Source: an uncultured Lachnospiraceae bacterium (GTDB lineage: Bacteria > Bacillota > Clostridia > Lachnospirales > Lachnospiraceae). From it: DNA of 64,000 nt. Each line of letters starts with the position of its first letter. Positions within the stretch are counted from its first letter, which is position 1. Shown piece by piece: positions 1 through 7,727 of the stretch. The stretch lies in NCBI GenBank assembly GCA_902801515.1, contig CADCII010000013.1, forward strand, positions 1 through 64,000. The letters are read 5' to 3'. A program made the translations under genes and the position numbers. The notes under the pieces are model-generated. The model was not told the origin of the DNA and did not search any database. It worked only from the letters and a program-made list of their open reading frames with translations.

Positions 1-999
1 CAGCTGTTCGAAATATTCCGGCAGGGGCGCCTGAAACTCCATATATTGCCCTGTAGAGGGATGAATGAAGCCGAGCACCATCGCATGCAATGTCTGGCCT
101 TCGAGGGCATATGGGGCCTTTTTCGGGCCGTATACGGCATCCCCCAGTACAGGATGACCTATGTGAGCCATGTGAACTCGGATCTGATGAGTTCTGCCCG
201 TCTCCAGGCGGCATTCAATGTAGGTATACTGTCCGAATCTCTCCAGTACAGTGTAATGAGTAACCGCTTCGCGTGCTGTCCCCTGTCCCGGACGCAGGAC
301 TGCCATCTTCTTGCGGTCCTGGGGATGTCTTCCGATCGGTGCGTCGATCACGCCCTCATCCGAACGCAGATTACCATGCACGATCGCGCGATAGCGCCGG
401 TTGATGGTATGTTCTTTCAGCTGGGTGCTCAGGCTTGCATGAGCAGCGTCATTCTTGGCTATCACCAGTGATCCGGTGGTGTCACGGTCGATCCTGTGAA
501 CGATACCCGGACGCAGCACGCCGTTTATTCCCGACAGACTGTCTTTACAGTGATACATCAGTGCGTTTACAAGAGTGCCGCTGTAATGCCCCGGCGCCGG
601 ATGTACAACCATCCCTTTCGGCTTATTGACAACGATCACATCATCATCCTCATAGAGGATGTCCAGCGGGATGTCTTCTGCCTCGACATGAATCTCTTCG
701 GGCTGAGGGATCGTAACCGTCAGAACCTCACCTCCGCGCATCTTCTGGCCGGCTTTCCGGAATACGGTATCCCCTAAGCAGACTCTTCCTTCTTCGATCA
801 GCTTTCTGCAGACGGATCTGGAACAGTCTTCCAGCAATTCACTCAGGAGTACATCCAGACGCTTGCCGTTCATTTCCGGAGGGACTGTGACCGTACATTT
901 TTTTTCCGCACCTGCAGCAGGATCGTCAGCAGTATCCGGATCATTGTCATCATCCCAGATGGTCCTTAGCATATTCTCGAATTGATCCTCTTGTGTCAT
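1..999 (-). CDS. rluD: RluD-family 23S rRNA pseudouridine synthase (3' end beyond window)
   Basis: Isomerises uridine to pseudouridine in rRNA. Reading down from the ATG at 999 gives 333 residues with no stop before the window edge, so only a few C-terminal residues should be missing. After an acidic N-terminal stretch of about 35 residues there is an S4 RNA-binding domain (about 45-95), then the catalytic domain. The motif HRIDRDTTG carries the catalytic Asp of the RluA family (about D171), and the motif TGRTHQIRVH follows. A GGAG ribosome-binding site lies about 11 nt before the ATG. The gene follows lspA on the same strand, a common pairing in Firmicutes. The exact target uridine cannot be read from sequence; RluD rather than RluC is the likelier subfamily. 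Confidence 0.93.
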   Translation of the reverse strand, partial: MTQEDQFENMLRTIWDDDNDPDTADDPAAGAEKKCTVTVPPEMNGKRLDVLLSELLEDCSRSVCRKLIEEGRVCLGDTVFRKAGQKMRGGEVLTVTIPQPEEIHVEAEDIPLDILYEDDDVIVVNKPKGMVVHPAPGHYSGTLVNALMYHCKDSLSGINGVLRPGIVHRIDRDTTGSLVIAKNDAAHASLSTQLKEHTINRRYRAIVHGNLRSDEGVIDAPIGRHPQDRKKMAVLRPGQGTAREAVTHYTVLERFGQYTYIECRLETGRTHQIRVHMAHIGHPVLGDAVYGPKKAPYALEGQTLHAMVLGFIHPSTGQYMEFQAPLPEYFEQL

Positions 1000-1035
1000 A
1001 TCTGTATCTCTCCGGGGATTTCTGATTCTGCCTCT

Positions 1036-1536
1036 TTACTGCCCTTGCTTTCCGTAATCCTCTTCTTTGTAATAGAAAAGCACCAGGATCACAATCACAG
1101 TCACGCTCACGGTGACATAGATGTCTGCTACATTAAAGATCGGGAAATTGATGCAGGAGAAATAAATAAAATCGATCACATAGTTATGCCAGATCCTGTC
1201 GATCATATTCCCCAGTGCGCCTGCACTCAGAAATGCCAGACACAGTTTCATCGGAATGAACTTCCTTGTGCGAGGCAATCTGAAACCATAAAAACAGCAG
1301 CCGCCCATGATGATGCAGGCAAAAATGATAAAGATCCACTGCCGGTTTTCGAGCATTCCGAATGCGGCTCCGCGGTTTTCCAGATACTGAAGTTTCAGAA
1401 CACCGGGAATGAGCGTTACAGAAAAGATTCCCCGCAGTCGGGTATACGCAAGCCATTTTGTAAACTGATCCAGCAGTACTGCCGCTGCAAACAGGATAAA
1501 TACCCGGACGCGGGATCCGGATGTGTTGGATGTCAT
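1036..1536 (-). CDS. lspA: Lipoprotein signal peptidase (signal peptidase II)
   Basis: Integral membrane aspartyl protease that cleaves the signal peptide of diacylglyceryl-modified prolipoproteins. At 166 residues it has the normal family length. Four hydrophobic segments are visible. Family motifs appear in order: LDQFTKW near the N-terminus, ENRGAAFG, GNMIDR with the first catalytic Asp (about D113), and FNVADIY with the second (about D138). The ATG at 1536 is preceded by GGAG at good spacing. It lies between aroB and rluD on the same strand with 35-36 nt gaps, so co-transcription is likely. Confidence 0.96.
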   Translation of the reverse strand: MTSNTSGSRVRVFILFAAAVLLDQFTKWLAYTRLRGIFSVTLIPGVLKLQYLENRGAAFGMLENRQWIFIIFACIIMGGCCFYGFRLPRTRKFIPMKLCLAFLSAGALGNMIDRIWHNYVIDFIYFSCINFPIFNVADIYVTVSVTVIVILVLFYYKEEDYGKQGQ

Positions 1537-1571
1537 GATAGGATTCTCCGATAGTTTAAATGATATAAATG

Positions 1572-2696
1572 TCAGGCATTTTCATCGTAGCGGATGAAAG
1601 CCAGCGCTTCCCTGATCTCGTCATCGGTCACCGTCTCATCGATACAGGCGCTTCCCAGTTTTTTCAGGAGAATGAAGCGGATGTGGCCGCTGTCCATCTT
1701 CTTGTCTTTCCGGGTGGTCTCAAGGATATCTTCCACCTCAATTGAATCGTATGTAATGGGCAGATTGAAACCGACGAACATGTCGCGGATCTCGTAGAAG
1801 ATCATCTCATCGATGTTCCCTCGCTTCCAGGAAATGAATGAAGCTGCGATCATGCCGAGTGTGACGCATTCTCCGTGGGACAGCTCAAAGTTCTTCAGCT
1901 TCTCTATCGCATGTCCCACAGTATGGCCGAAGTTCAGCAGAGCCCGCTCTCCCTTTTCATGGGGATCTTTCTCCACTACCCTGCGCTTGATATGGACGCT
2001 GCGAACGACCATCTCCAGCAGAGTATCAGGATCACGCTCTTCAATCTCACTCATGTGGTCCAGGCACCACTCATAATATGCTGCGTCCTTGATGAGTCCG
2101 TGTTTAAGAACTTCTCCCATACCGCTGGCAAACTGGGTTTCATCAAGTGTCTTCAGGGTGCTGATATTCAGGTAGACCATTGCCGGCTGGTGAAACGCTC
2201 CGACCATGTTCTTGTAGGAGTCAAAATCAACGCCTGTTTTACCGCCGATCGAAGAATCCACCTGGGAAAGCAGTGTCGTCGGGATCTGGACAAACCTGAT
2301 CCCTCGCAGATAGGTTGCCGCGGCAAAGCCGGTCATATCACCGACCACGCCCCCGCCGAGAGCAACAAGGATATCTTTCCTGTCCAGCTTCTCCTCGATC
2401 AGATATGTGTAGATACGGCGGATCTCATCCAGATTCTTGTGGGATTCACCCGCAGGGATAGTCCAGGACGACACTCTGGCGCATACGCCTTCAAGTTTCC
2501 CCATGACTTCTTCCAGATACAGTTTCTCAACATTGCTGTCTGTTACGACAACGATCCTGCGGCCTTCACAGTCCAGTTCTTTCATGCATTCCGGAAGTTC
2601 GTCAAAGGACGTTTTCGGATAGATGTGATATGCAAATCTGTGGTCCTTTTTCACATCGATCGTATCTGTTACATTTACATTCTTTTTGTCTGCCAT
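1572..2696 (-). CDS. aroB: 3-dehydroquinate synthase
   Basis: Second enzyme of the shikimate pathway; converts DAHP to 3-dehydroquinate using NAD and a divalent metal. The 374-residue protein carries the NAD-binding GGGVVGDMTG (about 114-123), the metal-ligand glutamate in GEVLKHG, and FGHTVGHAIE with metal-binding histidines. The frame is open 25 codons further upstream, but that extension would run through an intrinsic terminator (2728-2760). The ATG at 2696 has GGAG seven bases upstream and matches the family length, so it was chosen. Expression seems to need read-through of the sepF terminator, because only about 30 nt separate the two. Confidence 0.95.
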   Translation of the reverse strand: MADKKNVNVTDTIDVKKDHRFAYHIYPKTSFDELPECMKELDCEGRRIVVVTDSNVEKLYLEEVMGKLEGVCARVSSWTIPAGESHKNLDEIRRIYTYLIEEKLDRKDILVALGGGVVGDMTGFAAATYLRGIRFVQIPTTLLSQVDSSIGGKTGVDFDSYKNMVGAFHQPAMVYLNISTLKTLDETQFASGMGEVLKHGLIKDAAYYEWCLDHMSEIEERDPDTLLEMVVRSVHIKRRVVEKDPHEKGERALLNFGHTVGHAIEKLKNFELSHGECVTLGMIAASFISWKRGNIDEMIFYEIRDMFVGFNLPITYDSIEVEDILETTRKDKKMDSGHIRFILLKKLGSACIDETVTDDEIREALAFIRYDENA

Positions 2697-2727
2697 AATC
2701 ACTCCATCATACAGCTGTTTACAGTGT

Positions 2728-2760
2728 AAAAAAGACGCCGTAGGTTTTTCCTGCGGCGCC
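2728..2760 (-). terminator. Intrinsic terminator or attenuator between sepF and aroB
   Basis: Read on the minus strand, an 11-bp stem (arms 2750-2760 and 2734-2744, one mismatch and one wobble) with a five-base loop is followed by six T residues (2733 to 2728). It lies after the sepF stop and ends about 30 nt before the aroB start codon, too close for a complete new promoter. It may therefore act as a partial terminator that sets the sepF:aroB ratio. Confidence 0.8.
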
Positions 2761-2821
2761 TGGATCAGCATAACTGAATTAATAGATTACTGCCTTCACT
2801 GCCTTTTGCTTTCGCATCTGA

Positions 2822-3427
2822 TCAGATATCATCACCAAGGTCCAGTTCCGGATCGAATGCACCGGTCAGGATCTCCTGGAATTCTCCGGTGATATCCACA
2901 CCATGCGGTGTCAGGACGAAGATATAATTGCTGATCTTGTCGAGACGTCCGCGGATGGCACAGCATGCGCCTGACGCAAAGTCGAATATTCTCTGTGAGA
3001 CGTCAAGGTCAAGTCCTTCAAGATTCAGGATGACCGTACAGTGTGCGATCAGCATCTGAGCGATTTGAAGCGCGTCTTCCATGGACTTGGGCCTTATCAC
3101 ACATACAGAGAAGTTGTTGGACGGTTCCGGTTCTTCCTGGATCTTTCTCGGACGGAACGCGGATACCTTGGATTCCCTCTCTCTTGTCGACTGTGATCTT
3201 GCTCTGCGGAACCCTCTGGGCGAAGGCGCCGGTGCTTCAGGCTGTCTTACAGGCCTGATCGGCTCCTCTTCTTCAAATTCATCCTCGTCTTCATCGCGGG
3301 CAAGAAAACGTCTGGACGGAGGTGCGTCGTCAAGACCGCTGTCATCGTCATCAAAGTATTCGTCGTCGTCAAGATCGTCGTCATCATTCAGTTTGATAGA
3401 ATTCAGAAATCTGTCGAAAACACTCAT
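2822..3427 (-). CDS. sepF: Cell division protein SepF
   Basis: Peripheral membrane protein that ties FtsZ filaments to the membrane and supports septum formation. The 201-residue protein has the usual order: a short N-terminal amphipathic segment (MSVFDRFLNSIKL), a long linker very rich in Asp/Glu then Arg/Pro (about 15-105), and the conserved SepF globular domain (about 108-190) with SMEDALQIAQ, FDFASGACCAIRG and NYIFVLTP. Its ATG overlaps the yggS stop in an ATGA junction, so the two are translationally coupled. The ylmH and divIVA genes often found just downstream in other Firmicutes are absent here; aroB follows instead. Confidence 0.94.
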   Translation of the reverse strand: MSVFDRFLNSIKLNDDDDLDDDEYFDDDDSGLDDAPPSRRFLARDEDEDEFEEEEPIRPVRQPEAPAPSPRGFRRARSQSTRERESKVSAFRPRKIQEEPEPSNNFSVCVIRPKSMEDALQIAQMLIAHCTVILNLEGLDLDVSQRIFDFASGACCAIRGRLDKISNYIFVLTPHGVDITGEFQEILTGAFDPELDLGDDI

Positions 3428-4137
3428 AAATTGTAATTCCTCTCCCCAAAGATCCCTGTTCCCACACGGACCAGTGTAGCACCTTCTTCAATCGCTACTT
3501 CAAAATCCCCAGTCATACCCATACTAAGTTCGTTAACCATTATATTATCAATGTTTTTACTACCTATGTCAACCGCCAAATTGCGCAGTCCACGGAAATG
3601 AACACGGTTCAATTCCGCATCTTCCACATAGGGAGCGATCGTCATAAAGCCCTTCATCCTAAGGTGCGGAAACTCCGCGATACGGCGGACAAACTCTTCA
3701 GCATCCTGCGGAGCGATTCCTCCCTTGGACTCTTCTCCGGCCATATTCACTTCAACCAGACACGGCATCAGAATGTCTTTTCCAGCCGCCTCCTTCTCGA
3801 TCGCTTCTGCAAGTTTAAGCGATCCAACCGAATGGATCATGACAGCTCTTCCGACAACGTATTTTACTTTGTTGCGCTGAAGATTGCCGATCATATGCCA
3901 GCGAAGATCCTTCGGCAGTACGTCATATTTATCCCTCAGTTCCTGAGGCTTGTTCTCTCCGAAATCAACAACCCCTTCCGCAATTGCTTCCTGTATCATG
4001 GATACAGGCTTGGTCTTGCTGACAGCGATCAGGGTAACGTCCTCTCTCCTGCGGCCGCTTCTTGCGCACGCCTCGCAGATACGCCTCTCTACATCTTTCA
4101 GATTCTCTGCAATACTTATATTCTCTGTAGCACTCAT
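3424..4137 (-). CDS. yggS: YggS/YlmE-family pyridoxal 5'-phosphate homeostasis protein
   Basis: PLP-binding protein of the PLPBP family, related to the N-terminal barrel of alanine racemase. It is thought to buffer PLP and affect amino-acid and B6 balance; no catalytic reaction is established. At 237 residues the length is typical. The PLP lysine is in LIAVSKTKP near residue 42, followed by FGENKPQEL and WHMIGNLQRNK, both family signatures, and GMTGDFEVAIEEGATLVRVG near the C-terminus. It sits directly upstream of sepF with a 4-nt overlap, the standard Firmicute arrangement. Confidence 0.94.
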   Translation of the reverse strand: MSATENISIAENLKDVERRICEACARSGRRREDVTLIAVSKTKPVSMIQEAIAEGVVDFGENKPQELRDKYDVLPKDLRWHMIGNLQRNKVKYVVGRAVMIHSVGSLKLAEAIEKEAAGKDILMPCLVEVNMAGEESKGGIAPQDAEEFVRRIAEFPHLRMKGFMTIAPYVEDAELNRVHFRGLRNLAVDIGSKNIDNIMVNELSMGMTGDFEVAIEEGATLVRVGTGIFGERNYNL

Positions 4138-4192
4138 TTTTCAATACTCACATTTTCATAATTATGAACACGGATTATGATCACGCATCCCT

Positions 4193-5578
4193 TCAGTTGA
4201 TGATCTCGTCATCCTTGACTTCAGACGCGTCCAGCACGATCCGGTCATGGGCTGACAGTCCGTATGTATCCGTCGGGTCTACGATACAGAACTCTTCATT
4301 TTCATCAACGATCGTAACTTCGCGGAAGACCGCATAACCTTTGTTGATGTTGTATACACCCTGAATCGTCTCGTAAACGTCTTCAGAGATCTGATACTTC
4401 CGGGATGTACCGGGCATCACAACATAGTCTCCCTCATCAAAAAGACCGGGATTGATCAGGTAATAACCCTCTTTCTCATTTCTGGAATAAACGGTCGCTG
4501 TCACATTCGAAGTGGATGATGAGCCGTCCTTCGCGAAAGTCTCACGGATCAGGTACACTTCTGAATCCGAGTTCTCATTTTCCGTAACATACTCCTCCGG
4601 GATGCGGACAAAATACTTCTCCGTAATGGATGAAACTGGGATCTTCAGTCCTTTGGTACGGTCCAGGATCAGTTCGACATCCAGATACCGGTCTGTTACG
4701 TAACGTACCAGGGAACTCTTCATCGTCACGACCCCGTACAGGCCGTCCGAACCCTTCGTAAGTTCAAGAGGAGCTGAAAATGAATTGTTGTCCTTCAGGA
4801 AACGGATGCTGATCTTGGTCTTGCCCTCCAGGTCCGCTTTCAGGCGGTCATCCACAGGGAAACAGAGTTTCCAGGTATCATTGGTAACCAGTTTATAAAG
4901 ATCGTCCCCTGCACCGACTGTGCTGCGAAGACGCAGGTTGTTCTTGATATAGGAACTCTGGTCGAACATCTTACGGGTCACATCAGTTTCCGTGACTCCT
5001 TCAAGGCCGTCTGTGGAATAGACCACAAACCCCGGGACCGGAGCTTCATAGCTGCCGCTGACATATTCTCCGGCATTCTCATCTATGGACGACTGCAGGA
5101 TCACACCCTGCATGTCAGCCTTGAAATCGTATACCCTGGAGAATACATCTTTATCGAAATTAACGGCAAAGATATTCATCTCATTCTTCGCTTCCGTGAA
5201 GTCTTCGTCGGACAGAGAAGTGACAATACTGCTGTCCTCAGAACCGCTCACAGTACCTCCGACAGAGCAGACCAGCATTCCTGCGTTGGCTTTTGAGCCT
5301 TCGCGTGCATAATAGCTGACATTGCCGGATTCATTGGCTTTCTCGATTTCCTCTTCCTTCAGCACAAGAGCGCTGTAGCGGTAGTTTCCGGATATCGTTC
5401 CCGATACGACCTCATAGCTGGTCACGTGGCTCTGGGTGAGATACACGATAAGGGTCACGAGTATGTATACGAAAATCAGTCCGAACAGAAGCGTCCCCAC
5501 GTCCATGCCGGAGATGAGCCTCGGAATCGGAATGATATTCGCGCGTCTTCTATTTTTTCTTCCCGGAAATAAAGCCAA
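4193..5578 (-). CDS. HlyD-like membrane-anchored periplasmic-adaptor-type protein
   Basis: 461 residues with one N-terminal membrane segment (about 28-50) after a basic cytoplasmic stretch (GRKNRRR), then a large extracytoplasmic region. A biotinyl-lipoyl-like part (VSGTISGNYRYSALVLKEE and YYAREGSKANAGMLVCSVGG) resembles HlyD/membrane-fusion adaptors; the C-terminal third has beta-rich stretches ending in a VVMPG...Y...F motif region. No transporter partner is adjacent. The protein is regularly found beside yggS and sepF in Clostridia, so a division- or envelope-linked role is possible but unproven. The start is TTG at 5578, preceded by AGAGGA at normal spacing; the next in-frame Met would remove the basic anchor region. 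Confidence 0.75.
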   Translation of the reverse strand: MALFPGRKNRRRANIIPIPRLISGMDVGTLLFGLIFVYILVTLIVYLTQSHVTSYEVVSGTISGNYRYSALVLKEEEIEKANESGNVSYYAREGSKANAGMLVCSVGGTVSGSEDSSIVTSLSDEDFTEAKNEMNIFAVNFDKDVFSRVYDFKADMQGVILQSSIDENAGEYVSGSYEAPVPGFVVYSTDGLEGVTETDVTRKMFDQSSYIKNNLRLRSTVGAGDDLYKLVTNDTWKLCFPVDDRLKADLEGKTKISIRFLKDNNSFSAPLELTKGSDGLYGVVTMKSSLVRYVTDRYLDVELILDRTKGLKIPVSSITEKYFVRIPEEYVTENENSDSEVYLIRETFAKDGSSSTSNVTATVYSRNEKEGYYLINPGLFDEGDYVVMPGTSRKYQISEDVYETIQGVYNINKGYAVFREVTIVDENEEFCIVDPTDTYGLSAHDRIVLDASEVKDDEIIN

Positions 5579-5601
5579 CGAAAGATCCTCTTATACATAC
5601 A

Positions 5602-5627
5602 ATCGAGTAGGACGGATCCTACTCGAT
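5602..5627. repeat. Perfect 11-bp inverted repeat before the HlyD-like gene
   Basis: Arms ATCGAGTAGGA and TCCTACTCGAT enclose a 4-nt loop. The element lies 24 nt upstream of the TTG start of the HlyD-like gene and downstream of the P-loop gene. Neither strand shows a T-run after the stem, so it is not a standard terminator. It could be an operator or an mRNA hairpin near the ribosome-binding site. Confidence 0.7.
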
Positions 5628-5671
5628 ATCTGCAGATCATGCATTATGAATTCGTTACTGTTTTGAACCGG

Positions 5672-6094
5672 TCACAGCTCAGCCGTGATCATCTCCTGGA
5701 AATCTTCCGGAAGTTCTGCCCTTGTCAGAGAGATGCTGATTATGAAATTGACAGAAAACTGTCTGCCGATCGCCTCAATCTGTCTCAGTACGGGAATTAC
5801 ATCCTCATCCTCCGCCACTCTTGCGATCTTCATAAAGTTGTCAAGATAGACGTTCTCCAGATCATGATCCTGGGAGATGATACCGCACAGAAAACCTATA
5901 AATTCATCTGAATCAGTGAGCGGGTAATTGGTTACATCAATAAGACGGATTTTGTTGTGAAGCTCAAACATGTGCTGCGTATTCTTGTCAAGATATACAA
6001 AGTTGCCGTTTGCGTTTTTAACTTCCTGATTCGCCTTCTCAAGAAGAACCTTGGTCTTGCCTTTTCCCTTCTCACCGATGATGAACTGTATCAT
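5672..6094 (-). CDS. Small P-loop nucleotide-binding protein, function unknown
   Basis: 140 residues with an N-terminal Walker A motif, GEKGKGKT, right after the first strand (MIQFII). A Walker B-like hydrophobic strand ending in acidic residues (LENVYLDNF, around 80-88) and a third strand (VNFIISISL) follow. This looks like a minimal single-domain RecA- or kinase-like ATPase lacking any recognisable partner domain. It is one transcription unit upstream of the HlyD-like/yggS/sepF genes. A plausible promoter with a perfect TATAAT lies at 6139-6167, and AGGAGGG precedes the ATG. I do not recognise a named family; automatic labels such as PilT-like would rest only on the P-loop. Confidence 0.7.
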   Translation of the reverse strand: MIQFIIGEKGKGKTKVLLEKANQEVKNANGNFVYLDKNTQHMFELHNKIRLIDVTNYPLTDSDEFIGFLCGIISQDHDLENVYLDNFMKIARVAEDEDVIPVLRQIEAIGRQFSVNFIISISLTRAELPEDFQEMITAEL

Positions 6095-6138
6095 AACATT
6101 AGCCCTCCTGTTCAGGTCTTTGTTTTTATCCTGGTTTC

Positions 6139-6167
6139 ATTATAACTTTTATGTGCCGGAAATACAA
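6139..6167 (-). promoter_or_regulatory. Predicted promoter for the P-loop gene
   Basis: On the minus strand, TTGTAT (6162-6167) and a perfect TATAAT (6139-6144) are 17 nt apart, about 45 nt upstream of the ATG at 6094. The -35 box is weak. Confidence 0.5.
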
Positions 6168-6215
6168 CCAGACGTATTGCCGTGTTTTCAGCCGCTTTCA
6201 GGCGGCATACTGTCA

Positions 6216-7298
6216 CTATGCCGAAACAAGCGACAGAACCTGATTCATTTCGTTATACAGGCCTTCCTTTGATTCTGAGTGAAGTATGACCGATATATAT
6301 GGATTCCCGTACAGGTCTTTGGATATCAGCGCCAGGCAGGCTCCTGCGTCATCCGTGGTACCGGTCTTTCCTCCGTATATGACCACATTGCCGGGTTTGT
6401 TTGCTTCTCCGGTAAGGTAATGGTCCGTGGTATCCCATGTCATTGCGTAGGCGTCTCCGTCCGCATCGGTGTATTCTGCGTAATAGTTCTTTCTCTGGAT
6501 GATATCCATGAAAAGATCATACTTCATTGCGGCATTCAGCATCAGATACACATCATATGCGCACGTATAATGATCGCTCTGCGTAAGACCGTGGGGGTTC
6601 ATGAAATGAGTATGCGTCGCTCCGAGCTCAAGGGCTTCCTGGTTCATCATATCCACAAAGTGGCTGATGCTTCCTCCGCCGACATATTCAGCGATCATCT
6701 GAGCCGCGTCATTGCCTGAGGCGATCAGAAGGCCATACAGAAGCTGCTTCAGTGTCAGGCGGTCTCCAAGATGCAGTTCGCAGACAGAAGAAGCCTCTTC
6801 GATATCGAAGGCTGCTGAGGTCACCGTAACCATGTCATCCGGATTGCCGTACTTCATAGCAACCAGCGCGGTCATGATCTTCGTTATAGACGCCGGGGAT
6901 CTCTGTTCAAAGATGTTCTTCGCGTACAGGACATCTTCTTTATTGATATCGAACAGCGCAGCTTCAGATGCTGTGATAAAGATCGCGTCTGCGTCCACAT
7001 CGGTATCTGTTACGCACAGACCGTCAGCAAACGGCACTGCCCTGGCCATGCTGTCACCTTCCGTGTGGAAGCCGAATACACGGCTGCTCTCGTCATATGC
7101 CGCGGGAAGTCCGGTGTCGTGTGACCGGAAGATAAAAAACCATGCGGCATATACAAGTGCACAGACAAGTGCGAGAAGGATGATCACGGCTATAAGGAGA
7201 TTGCGGGAAGCTCTTGCCTGCGCTCTCTCCCTTGCCTGCATCCGGTTCCATTCACGCTGTGTATAGTAGTCAGGTTTGGTATTTCTTCTATTCGCCAT
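6216..7298 (-). CDS. D-alanyl-D-alanine carboxypeptidase (penicillin-binding protein, class C/low molecular weight)
   Basis: Removes the terminal D-Ala from peptidoglycan stem peptides outside the membrane. The 360-residue protein has a basic N-terminus, a single membrane segment (about 30-53) that may act as an uncleaved anchor, and the peptidase S11 fold. The three active-site motifs are all present: SITK with nucleophile S137, SGN at 194-196, and KTG at 311-313. The C-terminal beta domain seen in some DacA proteins is short or absent. The ATG at 7298 is preferred to a TTG two codons upstream; it lies 2 nt after the mgsA stop, so the genes are coupled. This ends the rod-shape cluster. Confidence 0.9.
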   Translation of the reverse strand: MANRRNTKPDYYTQREWNRMQARERAQARASRNLLIAVIILLALVCALVYAAWFFIFRSHDTGLPAAYDESSRVFGFHTEGDSMARAVPFADGLCVTDTDVDADAIFITASEAALFDINKEDVLYAKNIFEQRSPASITKIMTALVAMKYGNPDDMVTVTSAAFDIEEASSVCELHLGDRLTLKQLLYGLLIASGNDAAQMIAEYVGGGSISHFVDMMNQEALELGATHTHFMNPHGLTQSDHYTCAYDVYLMLNAAMKYDLFMDIIQRKNYYAEYTDADGDAYAMTWDTTDHYLTGEANKPGNVVIYGGKTGTTDDAGACLALISKDLYGNPYISVILHSESKEGLYNEMNQVLSLVSA

Positions 7299-7300
7299 AA

Positions 7301-7705
7301 TCAATGATACATTTCACGCCAGTCAAGATCTCCGCTGTCAAGAGACTTCAGCAGGATCTCCGCAGATGCGATGTTGGTTGCAAGGGGAACATTGTGCAGG
7401 TCGCACATCCGGATCACTTTGGACAGATCCGCGACGTCGCTGTGGCTTGAAACAGTGCCTTCAGGATCCCTGAAAAACAGCACAAGGTCCATCTGATTCT
7501 GCTCAACCATCGCACTCATCTGCTGTTCACCGCCGACATGCCCTTCCAGGAACTTATGGACCTGAAGTCCGGTCGCTTCCTGAATAAGCCTGCCTGTCGT
7601 ACCTGTCGCATACAGATCGTGCCTTGCCAGGATCCCCCGGTAAGCGATACAGCAGTTCTGCATCAGTTTCTTTTTAGCGTCATGCGCAATAAACCCGATA
7701 TTCAT
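7301..7705 (-). CDS. mgsA: Methylglyoxal synthase
   Basis: Converts dihydroxyacetone phosphate to methylglyoxal and phosphate, an overflow bypass of lower glycolysis. The 134-residue protein begins MNIGFIAHDAKK and contains YATGTTGRLIQ, the phosphate-binding region, and LVLFFRDP, which carries a catalytic Asp. The frame is open further upstream into the rodA end, but the start at 7705 gives the normal length, has GGAAG upstream and leaves a 22-nt gap to rodA. Placement between rodA and a carboxypeptidase gene is common in Clostridia. Confidence 0.95.
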   Translation of the reverse strand: MNIGFIAHDAKKKLMQNCCIAYRGILARHDLYATGTTGRLIQEATGLQVHKFLEGHVGGEQQMSAMVEQNQMDLVLFFRDPEGTVSSHSDVADLSKVIRMCDLHNVPLATNIASAEILLKSLDSGDLDWREMYH

Positions 7706-7727
7706 TACTGCGTCTTCCTTTCCTGTG

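Noticed and set aside
3081-3479. Ser-rich open frame opposite sepF
   Set aside because: The Ser run is only the antisense of the Asp/Glu repeats in the SepF linker.
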